This document shows, in pieces, positions 1 through 12,600 of a stretch of 64,000 nt of DNA. A model generated the notes under the pieces. It ran no database searches. It was given only the letters and a program-made list of their open reading frames with translations, and had not been told where the DNA came from. The DNA is taken from the NCBI RefSeq assembly GCF_036417845.1, contig NC_089978.1, forward strand, positions 161,631,962 through 161,695,961, given 5' to 3'. The DNA is from Apteryx mantelli (taxonomy: Eukaryota; Chordata; Aves; Apterygiformes; Apterygidae). The number at the start of each line of letters is the position of its first letter. The first letter of the stretch is position 1. The translations under genes and the position numbers were made by a program.

Positions 1-3000
1 AGCTTATACATAGTCAGCAAAACTCTGTCTGATGTTACGGTAAGTTACTATACAGCTGGTGCTCTTCTGATGAAAATGTGCTCTGCTTCCTTGTCCAGGA
101 ATATGGCACTACTCTAATTACCCTGTAAAATATATCACCCTTGAAAATTTATCTTGAGCTACTGTAAAAGGATGCCTGTTATGTTAGTACTTTTGCTGCT
201 AGCTTTTGCAGACACAGATCAGGACCAAAAAGGGCTTTTTAGCTAGAAGTAGGCAGCTAGGGAGCAAATGTAATATTGATGTGATTTCTGTCCTTGCTTT
301 TGTCAGTTGGAAGGAATATATTGTGTAGATTTGCTGTCTGTATGGACCATCTGTCCTTCTGGAGGCACCAAATCAAGGCAAGGATTCTCACTAATGTCAG
401 AGAAAGGGAGATACAAGCAGAAGGAAAATGAGCCTGGGTATCACTGCCTTGAGACTTTTCAGTTGTCTCCTCTGCTCCATCGAACTCAATACAGAGCTGC
501 ATCCATCTTTCTCTTACTCTGGGAAAGCTGCTTACTCTCTCTGTTAGCGGCTGTAGTTAGTTTCTTTAGCTCAGGTTGGTAGAAGAAAAAATGCAAGTGT
601 AGTTCTGCTGCCTGTGATATTTGATCTTGATTTATGACTTGTGCAGGTTTTTTTAACCTGTTAGATCACTGCCCAGGCTTTCATTTTTTGCAGTTCAAGT
701 ATTTTAGCTTGTCTGCAAAACCTGAATTTTGTCTTTGCATGCTACACATGTAATGTCATATTGTCAATTAAATGATAGCATGCTGTCTCTTCTACAGAAA
801 CCCTATCTAATTCCATATGTGGAATAGATGTAAAAAAAGCTGAATAATTTAATACACTTTTCCACCAATATTACTCATCACAAGGCAGCTCTGGAACAGA
901 AAAGTTGTGGTCCAGAGTAATGCTCCTTATAATCCTCAGAGGATCTGGATAGCTCACTTGAGTCCCCTGATGTAGTAAGTCAACCACATATTTCATTCCA
1001 GAGCAGAGTTTCAATAATAAATGAGTAAACTTGCGTTAGCAGTCCATAGCTAGCATAGCTATAAAATGAGGCTGTGTCATCAGCTGGACTGTTAAGTATG
1101 CTAAACTCTGAACCTTTATTGCTAGAGATGAGGTGTGAGTCAGAGAGAGCAGAGCTCAACTTCTCAGTGCGCAATCCACCTGGAGTCCATCAGTAAGGCA
1201 TTTATTTTAATAAAATTAAAAAAAATAGAATAAAATATAAACAGACTTGAATGCAGAATAAATATTATAAAGCATCAGGGTGGCATAAGTATGTTTCTTA
1301 CAGTTGCTGATCACTTACACTTCTGTAAGTTTGTAAATCTGTGGGATTTAAGATGCTTACATGAAAGGTTTGGACAGCCTGTTAGTCTTTTGTATGGCAT
1401 GCTTAGGCTCTGAATGCTTAAGTTGAGGATTTATTTTATACGAGCATCAGGTGTTGGATACAAGCCTTGAATTGTGATGCATTGTTTGTCAGGTTGACTT
1501 TTCTTTCTAACAAACAAGCAGAAGCTACCTAAGGAAAATAACTAATTTAGTACCTGTATTGTTGTCATAATTGTGGTTCTGTCGTGTCATTACTGAACGT
1601 TTGAACATGAACAGCTTAAAGCACTGCATATTAGAGCGAGTGCCATTTTTGCCCACTAACAAGGTTTTAATCAAGGCATTCAGCAGCTCTAAATAGTCCT
1701 TTGCTTCTGAATTTGCATATCAGGAGGGGGCTGGGAGCATGAGTGGGTGGATGTCATGTCCCAGTGATTAATGATCTCTAGCAAGCCAAAAAGGGGAGAG
1801 TAATATACGCAGTATTTCTACCCCCTGGAGTAGGAATGCAAACACTATTGTGCGGATCTGTGCATAGCCACTGACTTCCTGGTAGCTGGAGAATTTCATA
1901 CACTCCTCTACCACAAATAAAACTGTCAGTGAAGTGACAAAGATCAGAAAGCCGGGCTTCATTTATTGAAAAGAATAGCTCAGACACAGTGATCCAGAAA
2001 ATTAATTTTGTAGGTGTTTGGGAACTCGGTTGTTTAATAAGAAACTAGTAAAAAGAGAACTTCTGATGAAAGGCCTGAAGCCACCAAATATTTGTTGAAT
2101 TTCAGTCAGTCTTGTTTCTTGCTATTCCTGAATTATTGGAGAGTGGATAACTCGTTTGATATAAAAAGTATCTTAAATGGGAATTAGAAATAAAACAAAG
2201 AAAACAACCCTTCCAAAAAGTATAAGTTGTCTGAATTTTAATTGCTGAAAGAGCAAAAGAAAGATGACATAGTGTGAAAAAGTCACGCGGTTTGATGATA
2301 CTAAAACAGCTTATTTGTTAGAAATGTGCTCCATTACATTTGAATGTCTCAATTTGTTTTCTGTTGTACTAAATCTTTGTTAGAGCTGAGGGCTGCTTCA
2401 GAGTAAATATTATTTAAAGTGTTAAGTGAAATCATCTGAAAAGTTGCCTCTGTTTTTTGAACATTTTGCCAATCCTTGAAACATCACTGCTCGTGGTTTT
2501 GTTGATAGCTTTGGGGTCTGCATATGTAAGCCTACATAGTTCTGTATTATTTCTAAATCCATCCACTTATAATTTTAGTTGGTCATCAGCAAGTAATAAG
2601 GACAGAAGTCTAATCTTTCCAGCATCTGTGTAACTTAGCATCATGCTCAGGAAGAGTACAAATGCAAGTCAGTAATGAGAACAGCATAGATAGCAAGCTC
2701 AAAGGATCTGTATTGTACAAGAGAAATTTGCAAAGTAAGTTAAATTAAAGAGGAGGGAGGGACCCTATGGTCTAGTCTAAATCACTTAATGAATATCTGA
2801 GAAGCACTCCTCTTTCATGCTGAACAGAACCTTGAACTCTGTGTTTTGCTAGATGTTAGTAGGACTGCTTATGAAAGAAATTTCCACTTCATGTTAGAAT
2901 ATTGCAGCCGGTTAGCGAGTGCTTTGTGGAATGCAGTTGCTGAAAGGTAGTGCTTGGTATATAAAACCTGGATCTTTTTTGTTTGTTAGATGCCTTCAAT

Positions 3001-3535
3001 ATTTCCTCTACATTATATGTTAAGCAAGAGTGCAAGTATTTGGGGGACCTGAGACATTTCCAAACCCCAATGTTTGGAGGAGGAGGAAATATTTTCCACA
3101 GTGTATTTTGTCATGGTAATTGTAGTAATATGGATGCATTGTAAAATGTTTAAGTTTCCAGGAGGGAAAAACTGGCAGCTGCAAACCAATGTGAGAGTTC
3201 CCCCTGCTGTCCTGTGAGATCAGCTGCTGTAACACACTGCTGATAACTGTGCCCTTATCTATGGGATAGGATACTGCAGGGGCTGGAAGTAATAGTGCGC
3301 TGCTGTAGTACAGAGCTTTTGGAGCTTTTGTCTCTTTTTCCTTGCTCGTTCTGAGAGTCAGCACTCAGGTGATAATGCATGTCACCTTCTTTAAAACGTA
3401 GAGAATAGAAAATAAAACATTGTTTAAGTTGCTGGGCCTCTTTTTAATTGCGGTTGTACAAACACTTTATGGTGAGTTGTACTATTTTTAATTCTGCATT
3501 ACAAATGAATAACGAATTTTTAAAATCTGTTTCAG
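1..3535 (+). other. RIC8B: RIC8B intron (5' end outside window)
   Basis: AT-rich non-coding sequence leading to the acceptor at 3535. The preceding RIC8 coding block (the residues just before SNAINLL) was looked for in this stretch and not found, so the upstream exon lies before position 1. Open frames here, up to 114 codons at 3020-3364 on the minus strand, have no recognisable protein content. No repeat family was recognised. Confidence 0.8.
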
Positions 3536-3689
3536 CAATGCAATCAACCTTTTAAGCAATGTTCCAGTTTCTTGCTTGGATGTTCTTATTAGTCCATCGT
3601 GCCAAGAAGAAACAGATATAAAATATAATGGTATGAATATGGGAGCAATTCAAATTTTACTGGATTTTATGGAGAAGAGAATAGACAAG
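3536..3689 (+). CDS. RIC8B: RIC8B exon, first one in the window (probably exon 5 of 10)
   Basis: The acceptor is ...tctgtttcag before 3536 and the donor is AAG|gtatgg at 3690. The first base completes a split serine codon (phase 2 intron); 51 full codons follow, from [10 protein letters not shown] to MEKRIDK. The block covers one helical repeat and a short linker ([14 protein letters not shown]). That linker is compact, close in length to what I recall for RIC8A and shorter than the form I recall for the long human RIC8B isoform, so the isoform or clade may differ here. The exon number is inferred from the known ten-exon mammalian gene. Confidence 0.93.
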
Positions 3690-6600
3690 GTATGGGCTTT
3701 AAAGATTCTTGACAAAAGGGACCTCCTTTCATGTGTTGTGTTAAATTATTTATAAACCCTACAGACAATATTTGGTAGAAATTTGGATGTCATTGCTTGC
3801 TTCTATATTGCGAAACACTTTCAAAAGTGGAAACAAATAGTTACCTGTAAATGTCTGAAGTACTACTTGCTTGTGTGTAAGACAGTGAACATTTGGCCCT
3901 TCATTTGTATAGTGTTCGTATTTTGGCTGTCACGTAGGATTTCGTTGAAGGGCCCATAGGACTTGTAATAGGAAATTTGCTCTTAAGGATATTTTACTTA
4001 TATTTGTTTTGATTTTAGGGAAGCAGCTACAGAGAAGGTTTGACTCCAGTTCTCAGTTTATTAACTGAATGTTGCCGAACTCACAGGAATATCAGGAAGT
4101 TTATCAAAGCTCAGGTAGGTAAAATATTCATGAAAATCTGATTGCGAACCTAATAGCAAAATTTGAGGCTTGTACCTCAGTGAAAGAGACAGATACTTTC
4201 AAAGTAGGAATGGTTTCATATTAAATTTCCCACAAAATTCTTTTTGGTATATATATATATATTTTTTGGTTAGGTCTCTGACAACTATTGGCTATAAAAA
4301 TGACTTGTTTTCAGAGTCATGTAAATGTATAAATATTATGAACTAACTTCCATTGTACATATTGTAGCACTGTTAAAGAGTAACATAGGGGTATAATAAA
4401 GCTGTTTTATATGGTCACCGTGGATCGTGCAGTGAATGGCAAGAGCCCAGTGAGGCCTGACCCCCTACCTCCAGCATATCAAAAAATCTCCAGCGCATGC
4501 AGTGAAACAGCAAAGCTGTATGATAGCCAGTGAGGCCATTGGTGTTCTGATGGCTTCTGCTTGAGCCTCAGCAGGCATGAATCATTGGAATTGAAACTTC
4601 TGTTACACTGTGTATCAGCTGTTCTGTCAGAGTAAAACTTTTTCTTGAACAGAGACACATTTCAACACTTGGTCTCTTAAAAGAGCTGTTAAATACAGTG
4701 CAGACCCTGGGTAGGCTCTCTGCAGGAAAAAAAATGATTTCCATTCCATGGTTATAGATCTAAACCATCTCTATGGCTTGGTGGTTGGTGGTGTGTGTCG
4801 GTGCGGGCGTTTTTTTGTTTGTTTTCTCTGAAGTCAAGTGGAGAGAAGTTAAAAGCCAAGCAAGGAAAAAACAGTAGTTGAAACCAGCAGAGAGATGGTT
4901 TTTTTCCTATAAGCTGCAGTGGTTTTCAGGGTTGCATCTTAGATGCAAGCTGTGCTTGAATTCATGAATGGAATCTAAAATGGAAGAGAAAATATTCTAC
5001 ATGTATGTTCCTCCTCTGTCATCTATACCAGAAAAATGTTTTGGGGGATTTTTTTAGGAAAATTGTTCTTGGCGTTTATTCTTTTGTTTGCAACAGTTCT
5101 TTTCCAAGGAGACTCTTCTGATTTGTTAATTTTTGCAGCTAACTGCATGATCGAATGTTTGATATTTTGAATTATCCTCATTGTTAAATGTCAGCCTCAG
5201 GCTTGCTTTATTGTGCACTATTCAAATTCTGCTCTGAAGACAGAATGATTAATTTCTTCATGAACTGTCCTATGGTACTCATCACTATATCAGTATTAGA
5301 GTATTCAAAAAACATTAATTCATTTTTACAGTGCTCTCTGAAATGGCAGTTGTGGTACTATCCCTGTTGAGGAAAGTAACTAGAGACAAAGTAAAAGGTT
5401 TTTGCTATTTTTTTTGAATACTTAGTTTGAAAAACACAAGGCCTGATTTTTCAAAGTAGTGAATACATAGCATTCATTTGTTTAAGGATCAGTGCCTACT
5501 GAGTCCAATTTCAGTAGTAGTTGTATGGTAATTTTACATGGAAGATGAGTTTTTACATTAAGTACCTAGAAGGCAAGGGACCTGCAGTTTCTAATGACAA
5601 TCAGTGAAAAGCTTGGTTTTATTCACTAGTAAAACACTGAAGATCCATACTTTCTTACAGGAGTCTTCAAGACCATTAAATATGTCATACTACAGCCCAG
5701 GTTTGTCTGAAGATCGTACCATCCTGTGCATGTGAAAAAAATTAATCTAGGGTTTGAGTCAGAATGTATATGCACAAGGAAGCTGAATTTAGGTTGCAAA
5801 AACAGCCATATTTCAGGCACCTCCTAACTTTCTTGAGTGTTTGAGTTAATGATATTTATTTAATAAGAGAATACCATAAACAGTGTGTTTGAGGATGTTA
5901 AACCATTTTCTCCAAAATTTTTTTGAAACTTAACTTCAGCTTTTAAAGGAATGTTTTCAGGTAGAGAGACACGTTTTTTCTGTACATATAGTCAATTTTT
6001 GAAATTTATGGCAGTAGAACTTGCAATGTAACTTTTATTTTCCTGCTTTTTGACTAAGTGTATTTAGTGTTCTGTATAAATTACCCATCATGTTAATGCA
6101 GTAAGTTTCCTTAAGCTATGTATTTTTAATGTTTTTGCCAGCAATCTGAGCAAAATGGAAGCAGTTATTTGTATAAGGTACTGTTGCCTGTTAACCTACT
6201 ATTTTGGGACACCTATTCATGCTTTTAAAAAAAACCCAGACAACTGTTAGGAGTTTAAGTGTACATCTGGGACTGAGTTCTCTTCTGCCAAGGATGGCAG
6301 ACCAGAAGACCCAAATACATTATGAAGCAAGAATCATTGCTAGTACATGTAAGCAGAGCTGGGTTGGTTTTGTTCCTTTTCTTGAAGGAGCAGAGCTTAC
6401 AGTACTTTCCTGCCCTGCTGACTGTTAGTTTCTGCAAGGATTTGATAGGTGTTTCCATGCATTCCATCCTTCTTTCCCCTTTTTTATGCTCCTAGGTATT
6501 GCCTCCACTAAGAGATGTATCAAATCGTCCAGAAGTTGGCACAACAGTGAGGAACAAGCTTGTACGCCTTATGACGCATGTTGACCTTGGAGTAAAGCAA

Positions 6601-9600
6601 ATTGCAGCAGAATTTCTTTTTGTTCTTTGTAAAGAGAGAGGTATAAATGATTTTTCTTTCCCTTTTATGTAAGGTCTTGCTGTAATTAGTATATTAACCA
6701 CTTGCTGTAACACTCAGTTCTCTTAACACTATGCTGTGTTGCCATATAATACTGTTTTGTAGCTGAACTAGGTTCTAGCTGAATAAATTTTCTGTATCGC
6801 TCTTTGCAGTCGACACCTTGTTAAAATATACAGGTTACGGTAATGCGGCAGGATTGCTGGCAGCCAGGGGCCTGTTAGCAGGAGGAAGAGGAGATCATTG
6901 GTACTCAGATGATGAAGACACAGATACTGAAGAATACAAATCTGCAAAGCCTAAGTACAGTATTGTTTTCAATTCTGCATTTCTCGCTGCTGTTTAGGAG
7001 TTCTGACATAGCTTTTTTTTTTTTGCCTTTTTCAAAGATGCCAGTTTTGGAATTATGTGTGCTTATAGGAATTACTGCCTCCCACTGACCTCATGGTGTA
7101 ATTACTGAGGAGCCAGCCTCTAATAAAGACTATAATATACTTAGATGGCTCCCCTCCAAAATTCACTACTGTAATGATTTAACTCCAGTAGGGGGAACTA
7201 CATAAAGATGAAATGCTTATCAAAGGAAAATAAGGAACCAAAATGCAAAATGTTTGTGGATGGCCTAGGAACAGTCTAAAGATATTAGAGGTTCAGAGCA
7301 TATGTATACTATTTATTTAAATGATACTTAAAAAGGAATTGTGCAAAGCTGGAATTGTTGAATGAGAATAAAGAAGGCTATCAGAGATGACAATGTAAAA
7401 CAGTAACAAAGCAGACCAAAAGGATTTTGAAGAAGAGCTTACTAGAGGCATAAAGACTGAAGAGAACCTTTATCAAAGGTTCAGCAAAGGCAGGAAGCCT
7501 GCAGTGTGTATACAGTCATTAGATAGCTGGGATATAAGTAGGGCAGAGAAGGGAGGCAAGTCCATAGCAAAAAGCTAAAGGAATTCTTTGCATCATTCTG
7601 ACTGTGAGGGAGTTCTCGGGCTGCACCTTTTCTTTACAGGCTGAGAGTCTGAAAAACTATTTAAAATTCAAGTGTGAGAAGAGACTTGAGAACAAATTGA
7701 ACAAATTTAGAAAAAATTAATAGTAAAAAAGCTATCAGGATGCCATTTGCCCCAGATTTTCAAGGAACTCATATGAAACTGCCAAACTACTATCTGTTGT
7801 TCATGGGGTATCTCTCTGTAACAAAAAAAATAAAGGTGGCAAATGTGACTTAAGTTTTTAAGGGGGGATTGTAAGAAGGAACAAACCAATAGGTCTGGCT
7901 TCAGTCAGTCAACTTGCCTGGTACTCAAATTTTCCTAAAGAATTGACTAAGTCACATGGATAAATATGGGAAGAGCAAAATAACTTCTGTAGAAGTCATG
8001 CCTCAAATCTAATGTATTTCTTTGAAGCTGTTTCCTTTAATTTTGATTAACTGTAATTTATTTGGAATTGGAGGTTTCAGTCTGAGTTATATTAGATCTG
8101 TGATTGGACACCATTTTAAGTGTGTTCTGAGGTTGCTGATAGTGGGCAGCTGAAGTGTGTTGTTATTTTTCTGGCTTTACTTTGTTTCCCTTGAAGAAAT
8201 ACACAGATATGAATAAATGAAAAGATATGAATAGGATTATGATGGGGATGTTTTGAGGCTTACTGAAGGATTCTTGTGCAAGGAACATGAATGGAAGACA
8301 GGATTAAATCTACAGAAGGTTACAGGAACAATATTACTTCTATGTTTAAAAAAAGAAGAATTGAAAAACAGGAGGTTTCTTTTTATCTCTGCACTTCAGG
8401 AATTTTTCCATGCTATTTTGTCTTTGCATTTCTTTCATATAATATCTAGTTATGTGCATATAAATAAAACTATGACATCTATTTAGTTAAAAGGTGACAC
8501 TTAAATGGAACATTGCAGATAAATGTCAGTCACTTCATGAGTCTGATTTTTCCCTACTGCTAACTTTAAATGTTTGATTACGCTATTTGAAAAGATAATT
8601 TGCACTGAAAGTATTTTTTTAAATTGCCTCTCTGCTTTTGTTTCTTACTGTTTTTGTATCAAATTGACTTGTTTTAACAGTTAAAACAACTGGAACAACT
8701 GGCACTGTAAACTTGCAATGTAACCTTAGTCTGGTTTGAGCAAAAATGATCCTGAGAGGGGAATGATAAGCTACTTCAACATTTCTTCATAAATAAGAAA
8801 ATCATACTGAAACTGGTCCGTATGTTTAAAACTAAGCCTGTAGAAAATTAGTTGCAAACACATATTTGTCATTCTGTTTGCTATCTATCTTTACATCTTC
8901 TCTTCAAGCTATTTGTGTATGGGTTATAACATAGCACATATTAGTGGAACATGCATTTCTGAATAGTTAACTAGAAGTTAATGCAATGAATCACAGGAAT
9001 AGACTACAAAGTGAATGTAAACAGTATGAAGGTTGGCTATTTATGGTAAAAACTTCACATGCTGTTCTGATAGTATTAGTTCTGATGGTTTCTGTCTGCA
9101 TCCTGCCTGAAAAGATAGGCAATACACATGTCTATTTATATAAGGATATAAATTATAGTGTTTTCCCATCTCCAGCATTAACCTTATCACTGGTCACTTA
9201 GAAGAACCGATGCCCAATCCTATGGATGAAATGACAGAAGAACAAAAAGAATATGAAGCTATGAAACTTGTCAACATGTTTGATAAACTTTCCAGGTATT
9301 GTATTATAGCTGCTCTTGAGAGAGGCAGCTCAAATCCTGAGTATCTGTTCTTTACTAACATCTAGTCTCAAATGTAATGTTATAATCAACTTCTTTGCAG
9401 GATTAGGGTTACTTTCACTGCAGAGAAAAATGTTTAGCACTTCAAAGGAAAGAGTGACATTTAACAGGACTTTATGGGAAATGACTTTTGGAGGGGATTG
9501 AACAGCCTAAAAATGAGGAGGTAGCCTCCTAAGTGGATAGGCTGTGACCGATAATGACAAGAATTTCTCCTTTTAAAGTACTGGACAAAATCTAAGCCCA

Positions 9601-12600
9601 AGGCAGGTGTACTCATTTCACCCCAGTCAGTGAGCAGTTATCTGATGGTAACAACTTACATCTGTTGCTTATCTGAAGAACAGGTATAGTATGAAAATAG
9701 CTGTCAACAGAAGCAATAAGTTATATATTAGAGCAATTAAAAGGGAATTTCAAGTAAGAATTATTGTAGTAGTATTAGAATAAATGTGGACTGGATTACA
9801 AATGTGACTTTTATCTTTTTTTTTAAGTATGAATAAGGTAATCCCATAAAAGAAAATAGTATTTAATGGGACATGAAAGTATAAGTTACTTATACAGAAA
9901 GTTGTTTAAATTTGCAATTTCCTCCATACAAAAAAGGGAGCAGGGTGTAGTGGTGACTGTAGCTCTTCGTTGCTTTGACTCAATACACTTAGAATTTACA
10001 GATTTTTCTGCTCCATTAATTGTAAACATGTTGGAGTGATTGCTTGTAGGTTGTTTTCTATTTAAGCAGAGTGTAACATTCTTGAGGAGCACTTAATATA
10101 ATGCTTGTTCATCAGTGACCTGAGCTATAGGAATTTAGCCTAGAAAATACATAAGTGGATCATTCTTCAAACATATGAAGACATGGAGGCTAGAAACACA
10201 TTTGTGCCTGCGAGAGTCAATGCATATTCAAATAGCAAGAACTTGTGATATAAATTCAGCAAACTAAGTGTTTTTTACAATTCTCTTAAAGGTTAAGATT
10301 TCAGTAAAAGATATGGGTGAATCTGGATTTGATATTAGCTGGTAAAGATTGAATTAAATCAGGAGTGAAAGCAGGGAGGGATCTCAGAAGACTGTGTAGC
10401 AATTGCATAGTTGTTTTTCGCATTTCTTGCATGGAAAAGGAGTGTATTATGTGGTCATCATCTTAATAAAGAAAATAGAATACACATGCAGTCTTAATTG
10501 AACTACTGTATAAAATGGAATGATTGCTGGGTAGGCTAGAGAATTAGGATGCTGAGCTTTAGGGGTACAATAATGAAATGACACAGTGGTCTATGATTTT
10601 AAGAAAGAAATTTGAGACTGGAGACAAACTAAGATTGAAGACAAGTTGCTATCAGTATAGCTGTTAGAGGAAAAAATCCAAATGGCATTGCTGTAGCCTA
10701 AGAGCCTTTTCAGTTTGGAGGCTTGAGGATGCCTGCTGTGGTGCCTGCTTACAAACTGACAATAACTGAGCAGCTGGTGTCCTGTATCACTGTTTATCCT
10801 CTTGGCCGGTAGCATCACTCTTACCTTGGGCTTTCTCTGTCAGCTACATCCACCTGCAGTTTTTTCTATAGTACTTAGACTGCAAACTCTGCAGGACTGA
10901 GCCCGTCTTTTTGTTGTAGTGGTGTTCTTTTTTGCTATAGTGATTACTGTGGGGCAGTTTTGATTGATTTGACCCCTTTAGGTGCTGTGATAACTTGAAT
11001 AAAATCACTTGACTGTTCTTCCCACTTTTGTTGTTTACTGAAAATTGAAAAGAAAAAAACGACTTTGTTTTCAGGAAGCTGTGGGAAGTTTTTAATGAGT
11101 GTAATTGAGTGCGATTGTAGGTTTTGTACAGATGTTAAAATGGGAAGCTGCCAGTCTTGTAGGCAAGAATAAAGTGTTAGTAATATGCTAATAGTAGCAG
11201 GTCTCTCTCTTCTTTTATAGAATTGAACACTTCTGCCTCCAGCTTGAGCCCTTTAGTACAAGGAGTTTTTGTGGAGTTAAAGCTACCAGTGGAATACACT
11301 TTTCTCCTTGTTTTGTAACTTACAGACTTAAACAGGAGGTTGCTTGGATAGGATACTTGTGTTGCTTCTTGGTTTTGAATCTTGCTTTGAGGCAGATTGT
11401 AGGTGGCAGACTTGCAAATTCTGCTGTTCTTTGTTGTTGCCATAGGAAGAGACATACCGTGAACTGAGCAGTTGCAGTCTGGGACAGTGTTTTGCTTATA
11501 AAAGGGGAGGAAGTTTGACAGGGACAGGGTAGTAATAGTTCCTTCTCCTCAGCTTGAATAGATCTATATGTCTGTATCTACACAGATCAAGATCTGTGTA
11601 ACTTGAACAAGAGATTAGAATGTACTTGTGTGATAACAGCACATCTGGTTGGCTTAGTACAGTTGTTATTGTCCCAGCAGTGGAAGCTAAGCTGTAAAGA
11701 GCTAGCATGCCTTTATGGTATAAAAAGGTATGAAAACAAAACTGAAGGGCTAACAAACTCTCTTCCTTTCCTGACTGAAAAGAGTAATTGGGCCAGTCTG
11801 TCACTAGGTTGCTCTAGATTTGTGATTGACTGGCTTTTTGTTTTTGAAAATTATCTGATGACAGGTTGAATTCCTTGGAAAATGAATTTGCAGAACAGCA
11901 CCACTTTAATGAAAAGTCATAGCCTTTCATTAATGGCTGCTAACTATTTACATACACTGTGCAGTTAAGCTGTACCCTTTTATATGTGTTTATTGAAACC
12001 CTAATAAAGTGGTATTTTCTACCTTGTTCCATAAGATGCCAGTGGACTTCTGCCCTCCAGGTTTCTCTTAACTTTCAGCATTGGGACTGAAGAATTGAGA
12101 CTGCTTTAAGGTGATGTGAAATTGATCTGTACTTTTAGGCTGTTTCAGGTATTATTTCCCAGGTTTTTCTGTTCTGTTAGCCTGTTAGTATTTAGGCCTG
12201 TTCACAAGGTATTTGATCCTCAACAAGGTTAAATAAAAATTAACCTGTTTTGTTTTATGGATATGCATCAAGAAAACCTGAGAATTTGTTTGTGAACCAC
12301 TTCCCCATCCCTGATATTTTGACATAGATTTGCGTTTTTAGAAAGTTTTTATAGAAATGAATCTTTTGCTCAAATTTGGCTTGATGAGGTTGCTTTTGAA
12401 AAGCGCTAGAATTCCATAGGTTATAAATAAATGAAGATGAAAATCCTGATTACGGCAGTTCCTGGGAAATGTAGATGTTATTTAGGTAAGTTGTTGGACG
12501 TCTGAATGTGGCCCTGAGGTAACTCTATAGGCACTGTCTGTTATAAGGGTATTGAGAATTGTTGGCTGGTTGTAAATCAGTATCCTCTGTATGTGAGGCA

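Noticed and set aside
7185..7198. CTCF-like word CCAGTAGGGGGAAC in a RIC8B intron
   Set aside because: The invariant C after GGG is replaced by A, so the core is broken.
8986..9201. 71-codon plus-strand open frame overlapping a RIC8B exon start
   Set aside because: It enters the exon in a different frame from RIC8B and has no family resemblance; shadow of the exon.
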